A DNA stretch of 64,000 nucleotides from Macrocystis pyrifera (GCA_031763025.1 JASSKH010000038.1:1467001-1531000), one strand, 5' to 3'; numbered from the stretch's first letter, positions 31,301 to 42,190 are shown. The notes: generated from the letters alone by a model not told the origin. Translations and numbers: made by a program.

Positions 31301-33629
31301 TGGGTGTTAGCTGGAAGGGGGCACCACGACCCCTAGCGCCAGCTCTCGTGGCAGGAACCGAGTGCCCGTATGTTCATCTTGAATGCTAGCTGGCATCAAC
31401 GGCCTACCACAACCCTCCATGCGATATCCAAAATTAGCACTCCACATTTCCGAGCAGAGTAATACGTGCTTGGGGTTCAGACCCTGTCGGCACAATCTAC
31501 CCCTCTCACAACACGCGTAACCGCTTTGGTCGACGCGGCAAGAGTAGAAAGAGAGGCAACCCACCATTCGGCCTCTCGCACGTCGGCTTCTCCCATTTGT
31601 TGGTCCCGTCGATGTCGTTGTGATAGTACTTCCTTCCGCTCTTCGAGAACGCCACACTCCATCCTGCAGGTCAGAGGAAGAGAGAGAAACGGAGGGATCA
31701 CTGGCGAGTGGTGAGGGTATACTGTACAGCACGGTAGGGTTTCGACAAAATACGACAACCCGACTCACGCCTCCTTACGATGCTGCTGCCGCAATTCTTC
31801 CGTCTCTAGTCGACTTCAGGCCCCGAAGAATTTCCGGCGGGTGGGACAACAGTTCGCCGCAAGTTACTGTATTGTCAGGTCTAACGAGACAACGATTCCA
31901 ACTTGAAGGATTGTGGGATCGTGCATTCGAGGGGCTTAACTGGTGTCAAGGGGTATGAGTCATGCAAAGTTGTCCCCACGTCTCGAATACTTGCTGTGTT
32001 AAGGCCAAAATTACTCCGACAAGCACGCTCCACAAAACGACATCACTCTGGGGCTTTCGGACAATCTACCCACAGCCACCGTCAAAGTTCACGGTGGATA
32101 GAAGGACCAACGCAACCACTAACGTATTCCAAATTTTACTGAACTTTCTATGCATGCATGTACCATCTGCCATGCACCATGTGCCGATCCTGGAAACAAG
32201 GCGGACCGCATTTTTCGTACCATGCGGAAGAGGTGAGGTCGGTTCCTTCATGCCGACGGATGACATCTCCCCCCCCTCCTTCTCCTCGAGGCGGCGGCTC
32301 GAAGATGGTGCGCTATCTTTCGGTTTGCTCTTAGTCGAGCTCGACTTCCTGCGGCTGCTGTCTGCGGTCCTGCTGTTGCTTCCGCTTCTACTGCTGCTGC
32401 TGTTGCTGTTGCTGTTGCGACTGGTGCTTGTCGAAATTCCTGACATCGGGCGACACGGTAACGGACCAACGGGTGACAGCAAAAAGGTTCCTTAAACACG
32501 TTATGACCTTTGTACCCAAACTTCTTGGAACTCGAGATTGGGATATTTTTAATGCAATGGGGGGAAAGGGGGTAGGTTATACCATAGTAAGAGCGCCGAG
32601 CTTGCAGAGGGGTACGATCGATGAGTTTTCAGAGTTCGTTTTCTCGGCAAAGGTGAAGGCACTAACATCGAGCGTTACCTTTTCGGAAGGCTCTCCACCA
32701 GATCTCTCCGAAAACACCTCGTTCCGTACTGGCAACCTTTCCGTTTTTAAAAAACCGAGCGCCTAATATTGATTGTACCCCTGCGAGGTCTTGATTTACA
32801 TTATTACAGTACGAGATTAAGGGGAAATCGCGAAGCAAAATTACTATTAATAACTACAGCACCGACCATAAGGAGTTTGACCTTGGGCTGTGGGCTGGGG
32901 GGTGGACGGGTGCGTCCTTTGATGGATATAAATTACATACACCGCACTTCTATATATAGGTGTTTTGTGATCGTAATGCCATCATACCTGACTCCAAAGG
33001 GTTAATGAGCAGGTCGGGTATCAAAAAGCAAGATTAATGATGAGCATTATTTCACGATACTGTTCCTCCTTCTCCACAGGTTTTATCGACATATCCATGT
33101 ACAACAATCACCAAACCGACGGGCTAAATGTGGCGCTTATGATAGGAGCAAAACAAATGCACCGACAAATGTGACAACAGCAAGACTGGAACGCGGCAGA
33201 GAAAAAAGAGCGATGAAGCTGGGCGTCTCCAGCCGTATGCTCCAAAATTGGGTATCGATTAGTTTAACTCTTGAATTAGGCAGCCGAGAGTGTCTGAGAG
33301 TGTCAGGTACGCTTGGGAGAGATCCGCCAAAATATCGCCACAGAGCTTGGTTTGTACGAGCTGGCTATATAATATGGCCGTGCTGCGCACACATACATGG
33401 ACGCACTACCAACGCTACCCCTCGGATCCGTCGCACTACTAAATAGGCAAAATACTGAGGGTATTGTTTGCATTGCGGTAAACACGATATCGACATACGC
33501 ATATGTAAAGGAAACATGTGGAAGCCTTGAGGCAGTCTCACCTTCAGGGACGCTTGACGATTCGGTGTAGGGCTTGGACGACCGGTGCGTTGAGCTCTCC
33601 GGCGCTCTCTCGCTCGAATCAGCGCTCGA
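28020..33629 (-). CDS. Gene B: WW-domain, Ser/Gln-rich paralog of gene A (5' end unresolved)
   Basis: Minus-strand model: 33629-33542 (tentative), 32439-32221, 31663-31565 (WW), 31024-30588, 30137-29518, 28317-28020. GT-AG junctions and phases 1, 1, 1, 0, 2 give one frame of 586 codons to TAA. The last four exons correspond one-to-one to the last four of gene A with identical phases. Differences from A: one WW domain instead of two, one or two Ser-rich exons instead of about eleven, no 30-residue repeat, a Gln/Met-rich stretch in the GMTG exon, and a Gly-Glu/Gly-Gln repeat tail in place of the plain acidic tail. The two genes lie in the same orientation about 11 kb apart, so a tandem gene duplication is the simplest origin. 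The function is not recognised. Confidence 0.75.
28330..29510. other. Intron between the last two exons of gene B
   Basis: About 1.2 kb between donor 29517 and acceptor 28318. Minus-strand frames at 28539-29141 and 28952-29380 are open, but splicing them in would break the phase match shared with gene A. A poly-G tract is at 28660-28670. Confidence 0.5.
29518..30137 (-). CDS. Gene B 'GMTG' exon with Gln/Met-rich insert
   Basis: The 620-nt exon is phase 0 in (acceptor TTCCAG) and phase 2 out (donor GTGAGAT). It begins APSQLEAATFDPALFGMAAG and continues with QEQMMKQFRAMPKQHQQ and a Gln/Met repeat (CAG-type microsatellite, absent in gene A). It then has EVSKGIGKLMTKLGTAP and the conserved block (core GYVGMTGGGF, TIPG), a Lys/Ser run and the end FNGIVKSSLNVVGLG. 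Confidence 0.8.
30588..31024 (-). CDS. Gene B Ser-rich exon
   Basis: The 437-nt exon is phase 1 in (long pyrimidine tract, then GGTGACAG) and phase 0 out (donor GTGAGCG). The peptide has Ser runs, a basic part (GQRKRRDAA), Gly and Ser runs (GGGGSSSSSKPRG), and ends RGAGGATGQTTGAASKD, aligning with the ATGQATE end of the gene A exon. Confidence 0.75.
31565..31663 (-). CDS. Gene B WW-domain exon
   Basis: A 99-nt, phase 1-1 exon: W-S-V-A-F-S-K-S-G-R-K, YYHNDIDGTN and K-W-E-K-P, then a short Cys/Arg/Pro tail. The acceptor is CCTGCAG with a good pyrimidine tract and the donor GTGGGTT. It is the direct counterpart of 6090-6188 in gene A. Confidence 0.85.
32221..32439 (-). CDS. Gene B Ser-rich exon (array type)
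   Basis: The 219-nt phase 1-1 exon starts GISTSTSRNSNSNSSSS and has SSRRKSSSTKSKPKDSAPS. It ends SSVGMKEPTSPLPHG at donor GTACGAA. The ending is the array signature of gene A (SSVGAKQPTxQLPHG), which shows that the ancestor already had this exon type. Confidence 0.75.
33542..33629 (-). CDS. Gene B, tentative upstream Ser-rich exon
   Basis: Acceptor CACGTGCAG before 33629 and donor GTGAGAC give an 88-nt phase 0-to-1 exon: SSADSSERAPESS, then HRSSKPYTESSSVPEG. The end 'VPEG' at a phase-1 donor matches the array exons of gene A. A 0-to-1 exon would need another exon upstream. Confidence 0.45.
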
Positions 33630-33649
33630 CTGCACGTGGGCATGGACAT

Positions 33650-35640
33650 ATGGGCACATAAATGGGTTTCACTGGGGGCCGCGTCGCGAAAAACGAACTG
33701 ATTACGAACACGTCCCGGCTATTGGCTCGCCGCACCACATCGTGGCTTCAGGCATACTGATATAGCCGGGCCGCGTCAAGGGTGATCTGGAGGTCATGTT
33801 TCACTCTACCCACGGACACCTTACATGTGATGTGTCATACCTGGTATCAATGCGGCCCTTGCGCTTGGCCCCTATCTTTCGATTATCGGTCGAGCATTGC
33901 ACTACATGCATCATGTACCTACGTATGTATGTATCCGCACTGCTGTATCCGAAACGTGTGGGTCTCACCTTTGAATGGCGAGCTTCTTGGATACTTTTCC
34001 CGCCGGCCTGTTCCGCCTCGCCACCTTAAACAGGTTCGGGAAGTCACGTCGGGCAATAAATAGGGGGAAGCAAAGGGTAGCGTAGTGTGTGCGCTTGCTT
34101 TGAGAAAATGATCAAAAACTCACAGGAGTTCATACCTGGTTGAACATAATGCTGACTGAGCCTCAGCCAATATTTAGCTCATCAACGGATCGTCCATTCA
34201 TTAACGAATATACTTTCAATCATTGACGGATCTTTCATGCATGAATCATACAACGCAAAACTAAAAGTGTATCGTAGGCCAAGGGGAAACCGAAGCTCCT
34301 TCCGACCAGATATCAGTCGATATTGATCGCGCTCATGCCTATCCTAAGCTAAAGCGCCGGGGCGTTCTGGACGAATAGCAGAAACCCATGAAAACTTGCA
34401 GACCGAACAGAGACCGAAACTCTCTCCGGCGCGATATCTTGTTGACCTAATCACGTCATTCCTCCATAGATAGTATGTACGCAAAATCGTCGAGAGGTTG
34501 CGGACGAAAAATGGTGTAAATCTGGGCCGGCTTCTGTCGCGACAAGGCTTGACGACAGCAGCATAAGGTTTGGGCCCACAGCTTCGAGGTGTATGGTATG
34601 GTTCCGCGCGTCATACTGTTGTGTACCAGGTAGGAAGTACTACTGTGCGTGCATATATAAATGCAATTTAGTACTAATAGTGGGTTGTGAAGTCTGTGAT
34701 TGGTTGAAGTCTCACCGGTTCTTACAGAACTGTCCTCAGGTGTACCTGATACTCGTGGGGGGTGTACGTCGTTGCTGGGGTTGGAGATGCCTAGGCTCAG
34801 CCATAGCATGCGACATGGTGGGATTGGGACGAGGTGGAATGCGTCTTGCATACCAGGTACCTTGGTACCAGATATCGTCTACAGCCTCTGGTTCCAGCGA
34901 CACCCCAACGATTGCATGTTCGCAACAAAGCGCGCTGGCTTCTAGGAGTTGGAGAATGAAACTTGGCAACGTTGTTCGTCAGGACAAGAAGAAAAAACCA
35001 ACAAGGGATATTTTTTATATATATACGTATGTTACCTCACTTCCGTCGGTAGTTTTAGTCATTTGTTTTGGAGTTGTGGTTAGCTTCGACCCGAAATATC
35101 TGACGATTTTTCTAAATAAAAGGTTCTTCATTCAAATATTTGTGCTTTCATGAAGGACGGCATGAAGTTTCGTCTTCTAACCCTCTAAAACCAGCGCGCT
35201 AAAGGGAAGAGGGTAATTAGGAAGTACACACACTCGGACTAGAAGAGGTTTTCCGCGTGGACATACATACGTAGGTATAGTACTTGATGACCGCAGTGTA
35301 GGCCCGCCAACAAGAAATACATGTGTATTGCTTGATTATATAGCGTGATCAAGCCTTGCTACTGTAGAACCTTGTTGTGAGGATGTTGTGACACCCCATC
35401 TCCTTGAACAACCCTGCCCGTACTCGTACAACGTACCGGTAGCCTATCTTATTCCGGCAGGATTTAGTGAAACGTTCGCGGCTCAGCACGATTTCTCAAT
35501 CTATAGGTTTCTTAACGACTCCCTAAAAAGTAAGCCTAATGTTCTTACCATTATCATTTTTGTAAGGTTACTTCGTATTCGTGGGCCTACAATATATTCA
35601 CCTCGCAAAAGCACCAACCATAGCGTTTGACCTCGTGAGA
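33650..35640. other. Upstream flank of gene B, no gene supported
   Basis: It probably contains the promoter and missing first exon of gene B, which I could not identify. TACCWGGTA copies are at 33838, 34624 and 34851. Confidence 0.3.
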
Positions 35641-36113
35641 CCGTCCGTAATTAATTGATAATGGTTGATCTCTCAGGGGAAGACTGACTGAAGTTGGCAA
35701 AAAAGGCTTTCGATATTGCGCTGTTCAAATTGGTGCATATATACCGTCGATGCTCGCAGCGGACTTGAGACTCGATGTCGATCTCTGAATGATACCATGC
35801 ATTGCATCGGAAACATTTACTACCGCATCGCAATTTGATCTCACCGCGATAAGCTGGACGAGTGTATTGCAGCCCCGATTCGTTTGTCTGGAACATGATG
35901 CCGTGCCTTGGATTATGATGCACTGCCGGCGCGTCAAGCCTGCCTGACCAAAGCAGCAGCAACATGGTACAAGCACACCGCAGTGCAGTAACAGTGCAGT
36001 AACAGTGCAGTAGTGGTAGCAGTCGGTACATCGGTCAGGGCAGCTGCATGTACTACTTTTACTTGAACTACCGTAATATACGCAACTACTGGAATATGTA
36101 TGTACTGGAATAT

Positions 36114-36220
36114 GTATGCATGTATGTATGTATGTATGTATGTATGTATGTATGTATGTATGTATGTATGTATGTATGTATGTATGTATGTATGTATGTA
36201 TGTATGTATGTATGTATGTG
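36114..36220. repeat. (ATGT)n microsatellite
   Basis: More than 20 uninterrupted ATGT units. Both strands are open in all four-base registers (Met-Tyr-Val-Cys or Ile-His-Thr-Tyr frames), which are not genes. Confidence 0.95.
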
Positions 36221-36385
36221 CACCGTCTCGGCCGCCATTCGCGATGGTTTTGGCGAAGCACACTACTCTAATCTACCTGGTATACGGTATAAACATCATC
36301 GCAGTGTATCTATATAAGGAGGAGAGTAAAACACCAAATTAGATCAACAGGAGGAGTCGCATTTTTACGTACGAGTATGTACAGT

Positions 36386-36780
36386 ATGTGTGTGTGTGTT
36401 CTTCACATTAAACCGTTCTTCTACTCGTCGACATCCAGCAAGCCCAGTGTCCGTGCTGATTCTTCACCCTAGAAAGATACGAGCTCTGTGGTCACAGACT
36501 ACGACACAGAGATAACACACCGTGATGCATTAATAGCCTACGTAATACCATGCATTCGCACTAGGTGCGGCCGACACAACATACATACATACGCCAGCAA
36601 CCAAAATACACCATAAAGAAAGAGAAGCAACGAAAAAACCAAACCGAAAAAGAACAAGAAAAAGAAAAAGAAAAGGGGAAGAATCCCAAATAAATAAATA
36701 TAATGGGAAGCCAAAGCTCAGACACATACATACTTACCCCGAGCATGAGCCAAAAGGGACGTGCAAGGAGAAAGATACGT
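36386..36780 (+). repeat. R2 repeat, long copy
   Basis: About 395 bp from a TG run and TTCTTCACATTAAACCGTTC to GTGCAAGGAGAAAGATACG. The copy at 40900-41316 is nearly the same over the whole length in inverted orientation. Landmarks are GCACTAGGTGCGGCCGACAC and ACGCCAGCAACCAAAATACA. No coding capacity, no tRNA-like boxes and no clear inverted ends, so its class is unknown. Confidence 0.8.
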
Positions 36781-37163
36781 ACAAGCTGCTGTTGTGCGAA
36801 AAATCTTATTGTTTGCCCTCTTTGTAGTAAGACAAAACATCGCACACCTACAGTAGTAGTACACATTATACCCCGCGTTAAATGTGAAAAAATGATCGGC
36901 AAAATAATATAAATATTTGAACGTCCCGAATCCTCAACTTATTAGGGGGGGACTGGTATCTACCATCCCCGGGTAAAAAGTGCTTCCTACATATGTATCA
37001 CAAAACTAACTCACCCTTTTCCCCCCGGCGCAGCGCACTAGTTTTCTGCTGGGTGTGCACGAGACGCAAAAAAAGCTGTGCTACGATGATAAGAGGTACT
37101 ACCGTATCGGTACTATACTTTAGTATCAATACATACAGGTACAGTAATGTACCAGAGTATGAT

Positions 37164-37277
37164 ATTACGGGGGACAACAACAGTAAATAGGACCAAATAT
37201 TGTTACTAAAAATATATTAATATGTACCTGGTAGGTTTTTATGTATATCATGGGTCCTATTGACTGGACCCCCATAA
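37164..37277. mobile_element. MITE M1, copy 5 (with TACCTGGTA inside)
   Basis: TTACGGGGGACAACAACAGT at the left, GACTGGACCCCCATAA at the right. The centre carries a GTACCTGGTAGG interruption of the family sequence ATATAGGTTTTTATG. Confidence 0.75.
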
Positions 37278-38424
37278 CATAGTATTAATACTAACCTTTC
37301 TGACTGACGGGGCACTGAGGAACTAACTGCTGTATTACCCAATATCGTTGGAACACCGTTCGTGTCCACAATTACTACTGCTAATAATACTACTATATTA
37401 TTAATAGCAGCAGTAGTAGATTCATTGTATATATACCTGCAAGCAGTTTACCGGTATAATATAGGACAAGAGGTCGTTATTCTTTGAAAGAATCTGTGTC
37501 AGCTATTAATATCTATCGGGTACGATAGAGACCTTCTTCCCAAGTGAGGATCCTTTGCAAAGTGACAGGAATGATCTCCTTCCTTGGTTCCCCGTTCGAT
37601 AAAGAGGTGAGCACGCGGGTCATGGGTCAAAAGAGGGTTCCTACTCGGTCGCTTCGCTCCCACTCTCGGCTTTAAATTACATACATCCTCCTCCTCTTCT
37701 CGTGTTTGTAGGTAATATTGTCACATATTTATGTGTATATGTGTATATGTGTGTATATATATATATGTGTGTGTGTGTACCAGGTATTCATATCGATTGA
37801 TTTCGTAGATTCTCTCCATAATACCATCGATATATTCAAAGGTTCGTATCGCTGATCGATACGGTACCGTAGGCGTTTGTTTATAGAGATCAATTGAGAA
37901 CAACGTTTAGGCGTTTGTTTATAGAGATCAATTGAGACCAACGTAGAAACGTTTGTTGCGTTGCCACAGCGCAATTGGACGCGAGTCGAAGAGGGAAGAA
38001 ACGCTGAAAAGTCTGCTCGCGATAGACAAGAAGCAAGGCACGAACCTCACTCAGTGGGATGGGGGGGGGGGAGGCTGCTGATGACCCCAGATTACGTCAT
38101 TAATGTTATTAACAGCTTACTTGTACGCATTTTAGGGGTGAATGCAGTCTCTTTATTAATAATAGATTAGTTTTGGGCACAAACTACTTACATTTCGATT
38201 GGTTTGTCCCCAATAATATTGGACTGCACAGCAGTTATTCAAAAAGGGATGTAAAAGAGAGGGAGAAAAAGGATTTTGGCGCAGATAGATATATTACTTA
38301 CCAGAGGTACAGTACTTACACACTAATTACCGCACACCGCAGTATAGCTTTACCGTATACTACTGTCTGTAAACGGAATAGAAAAACGAAAACAAAAAAA
38401 GTCGTGGCCAAGAATATTCCGGGG

Positions 38425-38520
38425 ATTTCTTGTTTCAAGAATGTTTGATCGATTAACGGTGAAGCTCAAAGATCATGCTGCACAAATGTCATGGTCGGAT
38501 GGCAAGCAAGCCTAATAATG
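38425..38520 (-). repeat. Inverted-repeat end, family T2 (short variant)
   Basis: In reverse complement GCTTGCCATCCGACCATG, GCAGCATGA and CGATCAAACATTC parallel the stretch at 38857-38935. The pair flanks about 340 bp that includes half an M1 MITE. Confidence 0.5.
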
Positions 38521-38713
38521 ATACCATTACCAGGTATATGTTATGACAGGACAGCGTACGACTATTAATACTACACAGCAGTTGTATACAGCAGCAGCAG
38601 CAACACGCGGATATATATATATCATCACTATTGAGATATTGATATTAATGTTAATATTATAATAGTCGTCACCACATCGCTCAAAATAAGAAGACACTTT
38701 ACAATATGTGCTG

Positions 38714-38766
38714 TTACAGGGGACCATACATCGTAAATAGGACCCAATATTGTTAGTAAAAATAGG
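38714..38766. mobile_element. MITE M1, copy 6 (left half only)
   Basis: TTACAGGGGACCATACATCG, AATAGGACCCAATATTGTTA and GTAAAAATAGG, then the similarity stops. Confidence 0.65.
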
Positions 38767-38856
38767 TAAGTGTTGTATAATTATTACAATTGATAATTAT
38801 TTTAGTACGAGTGAAAATACGTACCACACAGGTACAGTATTAATACCATTTTATTA

Positions 38857-38935
38857 TTATGCTTTTGCCATCCGACAATAGGCAGCATGAGATTCAACAT
38901 TGATCGCTCAAGACATTCCTGAAAGAAAAAAACAC
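38857..38935 (+). repeat. Inverted-repeat end, family T2 (short variant, second arm)
   Basis: TATGCTTTTGCCATCCGACA, GGCAGCATGAGATTCAAC and GATCGCTCAAGACATTCCTG. It resembles the outer end of the longer T2 arms at 39005 and 42185 (GCTTGCCTTCCGACAAT). Confidence 0.5.
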
Positions 38936-39004
38936 GGAGACAAAAAGGAAACCTACGTTCATATGCACAAGGTCTAGCTATACTATTATCATGAAATTAC
39001 CGTT

Positions 39005-39195
39005 CTTATATGCTTGCCTTCCGACAATTTAGCGTAGCCGTTCCTATACTTGTATAAACCTAACATCCTTCCGTAAATATCCCTCATACACTTCTTCTCT
39101 GCCAGTCGTTTCCAATTTCCATTCCCCATTTCATTTTAGCTACCAGTATAATATATCCTATTCCTCATCAACGTTCCATCCCCAGGTTATCATAC
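39005..39195 (+). repeat. Long inverted repeat T2, left arm
   Basis: About 190 bp matching the reverse complement of 41978-42190: TATGCTTGCCTTCCGACAAT, CTTCCGTAAATATCCCTCAT, CTCTGCCAGTCGTTTCCAAT and ATCAACGTTCCATCCCCAGG. The arms enclose about 2.8 kb. Confidence 0.75.
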
Positions 39196-39329
39196 TACTG
39201 CTACTGCTGAAAAAAAAGTTTGCCTATTATTGTGTTGGATCGAACAAAAGATCGTAAGGAAAGACACGAGACAGGCGTCTCTTTCAGGTGTCATGTGTTT
39301 TTATTCAGATAATCTATTAGTAATAATAG

Positions 39330-39415
39330 TATTTAGTAGGATAAGGAATCAGGACGGACACTGGGTGTACTGATGTAGCTGGGTAGAAAGGAAGACAACA
39401 ACAACAACAACAACA
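39330..39415 (-). repeat. R2 repeat, short diverged copy
   Basis: GGAATCAGGACGGACACTGG and GCTGGGTAGAAAGGAAGAC, then CAA units, in the same order as the 45649 copy in reverse complement. Confidence 0.5.
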
Positions 39416-39489
39416 GTGGATTTCGTGCTCGTGTTATTTCTACGTACCTGGTACCAGGTATGAACTATGATGCTGTTGCTTCAGGTCCA

Positions 39490-39765
39490 CTTGTTCTTTT
39501 TCGGTTTGGTTTTTTCGTTGCTTCTCTTTCTTTATGGTGTATTTTGGTTGCTGGCGTATGTATGTATGTTGTGTCGGCCGCACCTAGTGCGAAGGCATGG
39601 TATTACGTAGGGTATTAATGCATTACGGTGTGTTTTCTCTGTGTCGTAGTCTGTGACCACAGAGCTCGTATCTTTCTAGGGTGAAGAATCAGCACGGACA
39701 CTGGGCTTGCTGGATGTCGACGAGTAGAAGAACGGTTTAATGTGAAGAACATACACACACATCAC
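39490..39765 (-). repeat. R2 repeat, partial copy left of the LINE fragment
   Basis: It starts at GTTCTTTTTCGGTTTGG and runs through GTCGGCCGCACCTAGTGCGA to GTTTAATGTGAAGAACATAC. It has the same orientation as the copy at 40900-41316. Confidence 0.75.
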
Positions 39766-39808
39766 GGCAACATGTATGCATGTACTATTTTATACCTGGT
39801 ATATTATT

Positions 39809-40702
39809 AAGTATAAACAGACGACCCAGTTTTTGTACCTAGGAGGCATTATCCACGAGAACGCTGACCTCTCCTTCGAAATCGAGCGACGAATCCGTCT
39901 GATGCGGGCATGCCTCAAACGGTATGGTCCGGAACTGTACGATAGGACGAACGCACCGCTTAGTCTGAAAGTCCGGATGATGAAGGCCGAGGTGATTGAG
40001 ACCTTGCTGTACGGTTGCGTGACGTGGACCCTCAATGCGGACCACTTCGCCAAGCTTCGATCAGCCCACCACGAAGTCCTTCTGCGAGTCATTGGTTTCC
40101 AGCGCCGACTACGCACCGACCACACCACCCTCTCGTATGCGAAGGCGCTCAGGATAACACGATGCGAAAGTATCGAATCGACCATCCGTAAACGGCGACT
40201 CTTCTTTGCGGGGGCTGTGGTGCGGCAACACGAGAGGCGATTGCCCAGTCGGTTGATGTTCGGGACGATCGCTGGTGGGGGGAGCCCGAAACCAGGCGGG
40301 CAGCCCAAGACTCGGCCTAGGGCAATTGCTGAGGACCTTAGAGTGTTCAAAGCCACCGAGGGATCAACGGAAAACTCCCCCTTAGTCTTTGGAGTTGGGA
40401 CCGCACTGTGGCCCACTGCAGCAAAACAGACGGGAAAGTGGTACCGGGGAATCCTCGAAGCAGCTGAACACTTCATGGGCAGGTGGCACGAGGCTGAGGC
40501 AAAGCTGAGTAGACAGCGCCGTGCATCCGCTGCAGGTAGTGTTAGAGGGAATGGGGGGAGGGGTAACAGCAGGAGGGGTAGAGGGAACACCGTACAAGTG
40601 TATGGGGGCAGGGGGGGGAACAGGAGGAGTAGAAGGGAAACCGCGGTAGAAGAGAGTAGCAGAGAGACCGCAGATAGGGTAGCAAGGTACCAGGCCGACT
40701 AA
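39809..40702 (+). CDS. LINE fragment: C-terminal part of a non-LTR reverse transcriptase ORF
   Basis: The frame is open from about 39809 to TAA at 40700-40702. It begins TTQFLYLGGIIHENADLSFE, continues ERRIRLMRACLKRYGPELYD and AEVIETLLYGCVTWTL, then FAGAVVRQHERR. This is the region after the RT catalytic core in LINE ORF2-type proteins, where the YLG and LLYG-TW blocks are usual. The catalytic RT motifs are missing, so the copy is 5' truncated, as expected for target-primed reverse transcription. The frame is uninterrupted, so the insertion is younger than that at 46342-48604. The end (Gly/Arg/Asn repeat, then DRVARYQAD) is shared with the other copy. Confidence 0.8.
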   Translation, partial: KYKQTTQFLYLGGIIHENADLSFEIERRIRLMRACLKRYGPELYDRTNAPLSLKVRMMKAEVIETLLYGCVTWTLNADHFAKLRSAHHEVLLRVIGFQRRLRTDHTTLSYAKALRITRCESIESTIRKRRLFFAGAVVRQHERRLPSRLMFGTIAGGGSPKPGGQPKTRPRAIAEDLRVFKATEGSTENSPLVFGVGTALWPTAAKQTGKWYRGILEAAEHFMGRWHEAEAKLSRQRRASAAGSVRGNGGRGNSRRGRGNTVQVYGGRGGNRRSRRETAVEESSRETADRVARYQAD

Positions 40703-40899
40703 TAAGTTGGGCGTTTCTTTGCTACTCGTACCGCCAACTGCTGCGGCCGTTCGGTATGCATTTTGATTTTTTTTTCCCTTATTATCCTTATGAAAGAAGT
40801 ACTACATAGTGGGTGGGTGACGAGCGTATTTTGACCCACTCACTATATTGCTATTTTTACTTAGTCAAGTGTTCACCGGGATGCATAGTCCCCCTTTTT

Positions 40900-41316
40900 C
40901 CTTCTCGTATCTTTCCCCTTGCACGTCCCTTTTGGCTCATGCTCGGGGTAAGTATGTATGTGTCTGAGCTTTGGCTTCCCATTTTATTTATTTATTTGGG
41001 ATTCTTCCCCTTTTCTTTCTTTCTTTCTTTCTTTTTCTTTTTCTTGTTCTTTTTCGGTTTGGTTTTTTCGTTGCTTCTCTTTCTTTATGGTGTATTTTGG
41101 TTGCTGGCGTATGTATGTATGTTGTGTCGGCCGCACCTAGTGCGAAGGCATGGTATTACGTAGGCTATTAATGCATTACGGTGTGTTATCTCTGTGTCGT
41201 AGGCTGTGACCACAGAGCTCGTATCTTTCTAGGGTGAAGAATCAGCACGGACACTGGGCTTGCTGGATGTCGACGAGTAGAAGAACGGTTTAATGTGAAG
41301 AACACACACACACACT
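40900..41316 (-). repeat. R2 repeat, long copy
   Basis: Nearly identical to 36386-36780 in reverse complement, with an additional TTTC microsatellite (41015-41050). It ends in GAAGAACACACACACAC. The very high similarity implies a recent copy or gene conversion. Confidence 0.8.
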
Positions 41317-41977
41317 GGTCATGATAAATTATTGTCATGTATGTATGGTTGTTTGTATATACCCCCACTCCGGGAGGTCGTGGGCACGTGGGCACACATC
41401 GAACAACACCCAGACTTGCGAACACGCGAGCAACTTTTACACCTGGTACATTCGTCCGCCGCAAGCAACAGTCTTCAAATAAAGGAAAACGTGAAACAAA
41501 TACGTAAGTAAGCACACCTTTTTGCCCACCTGTCGTTTACGGGCTGCGGGGTCATATTCTTATCGGAGGGCTTATTCCACATATTTTCCGTGTTTTTTTC
41601 GCGCAATTTTTTTATCTTCTAGATTTTGCTGATGTTTTCCAAATGTGAAATTTAACAAAAGCCTGTACCTGGTATATCACCTGCTCAACAGTTCAGTTAT
41701 TAATATTAAGAGTTGTATATCATCACCAAAATGGCAAATATTTACAACAATAATAGTGAGCATAATAGTATAGTATTATTAGTAGTATAAACGCCCCACC
41801 TAACAAGGATCAGTATTGCCATCGAGCTACGATCCAGCTACCCCTCACTAGTACATATCATCTCGGTGACCACACAGGTCGCGATTTCGCGCAGAGTACA
41901 CATGTATAAACTAGCCCTGAGGGACCGCCAGGCGGCTATAAGGGAAGGGAGGAAGAAGCCGGAGGAATGCGGCCAAT

Positions 41978-42190
41978 GACCTGGGGATGGAACGTTGATG
42001 AGGAATAGGATATGCCTGGTATATATATTCGTACTGGCAGCTAAAGTGAAATGATGTGGGGAATGGAAATTGGGAAACGACTGGCAGAGAAGTGTATGAG
42101 GGATACTACTGATTTACGGAAGGATATCTGGCTTATATAGGAACGGCATCTACGCTATATATTGTCGGAAGGCAAGCATATATAACAATC
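41978..42190 (-). repeat. Long inverted repeat T2, right arm
   Basis: The counterpart of 39005-39195, with a TGCCTGGTATATATAT interruption not in the left arm. The outer flanks (TATACTATTAT type) also look related. Confidence 0.75.

Noticed and set aside
35725-36342. Open frames with Ile-His-Thr-Tyr or Met-Tyr-Val-Cys repeats
   Set aside because: They are produced by the (ATGT)n microsatellite, which is open in every register.
39790-40590. 266-codon minus-strand frame
   Set aside because: It is the antisense shadow of the LINE C-terminal frame, whose YLGG, LLYG-TW and DRVARY blocks are clear on the plus strand.
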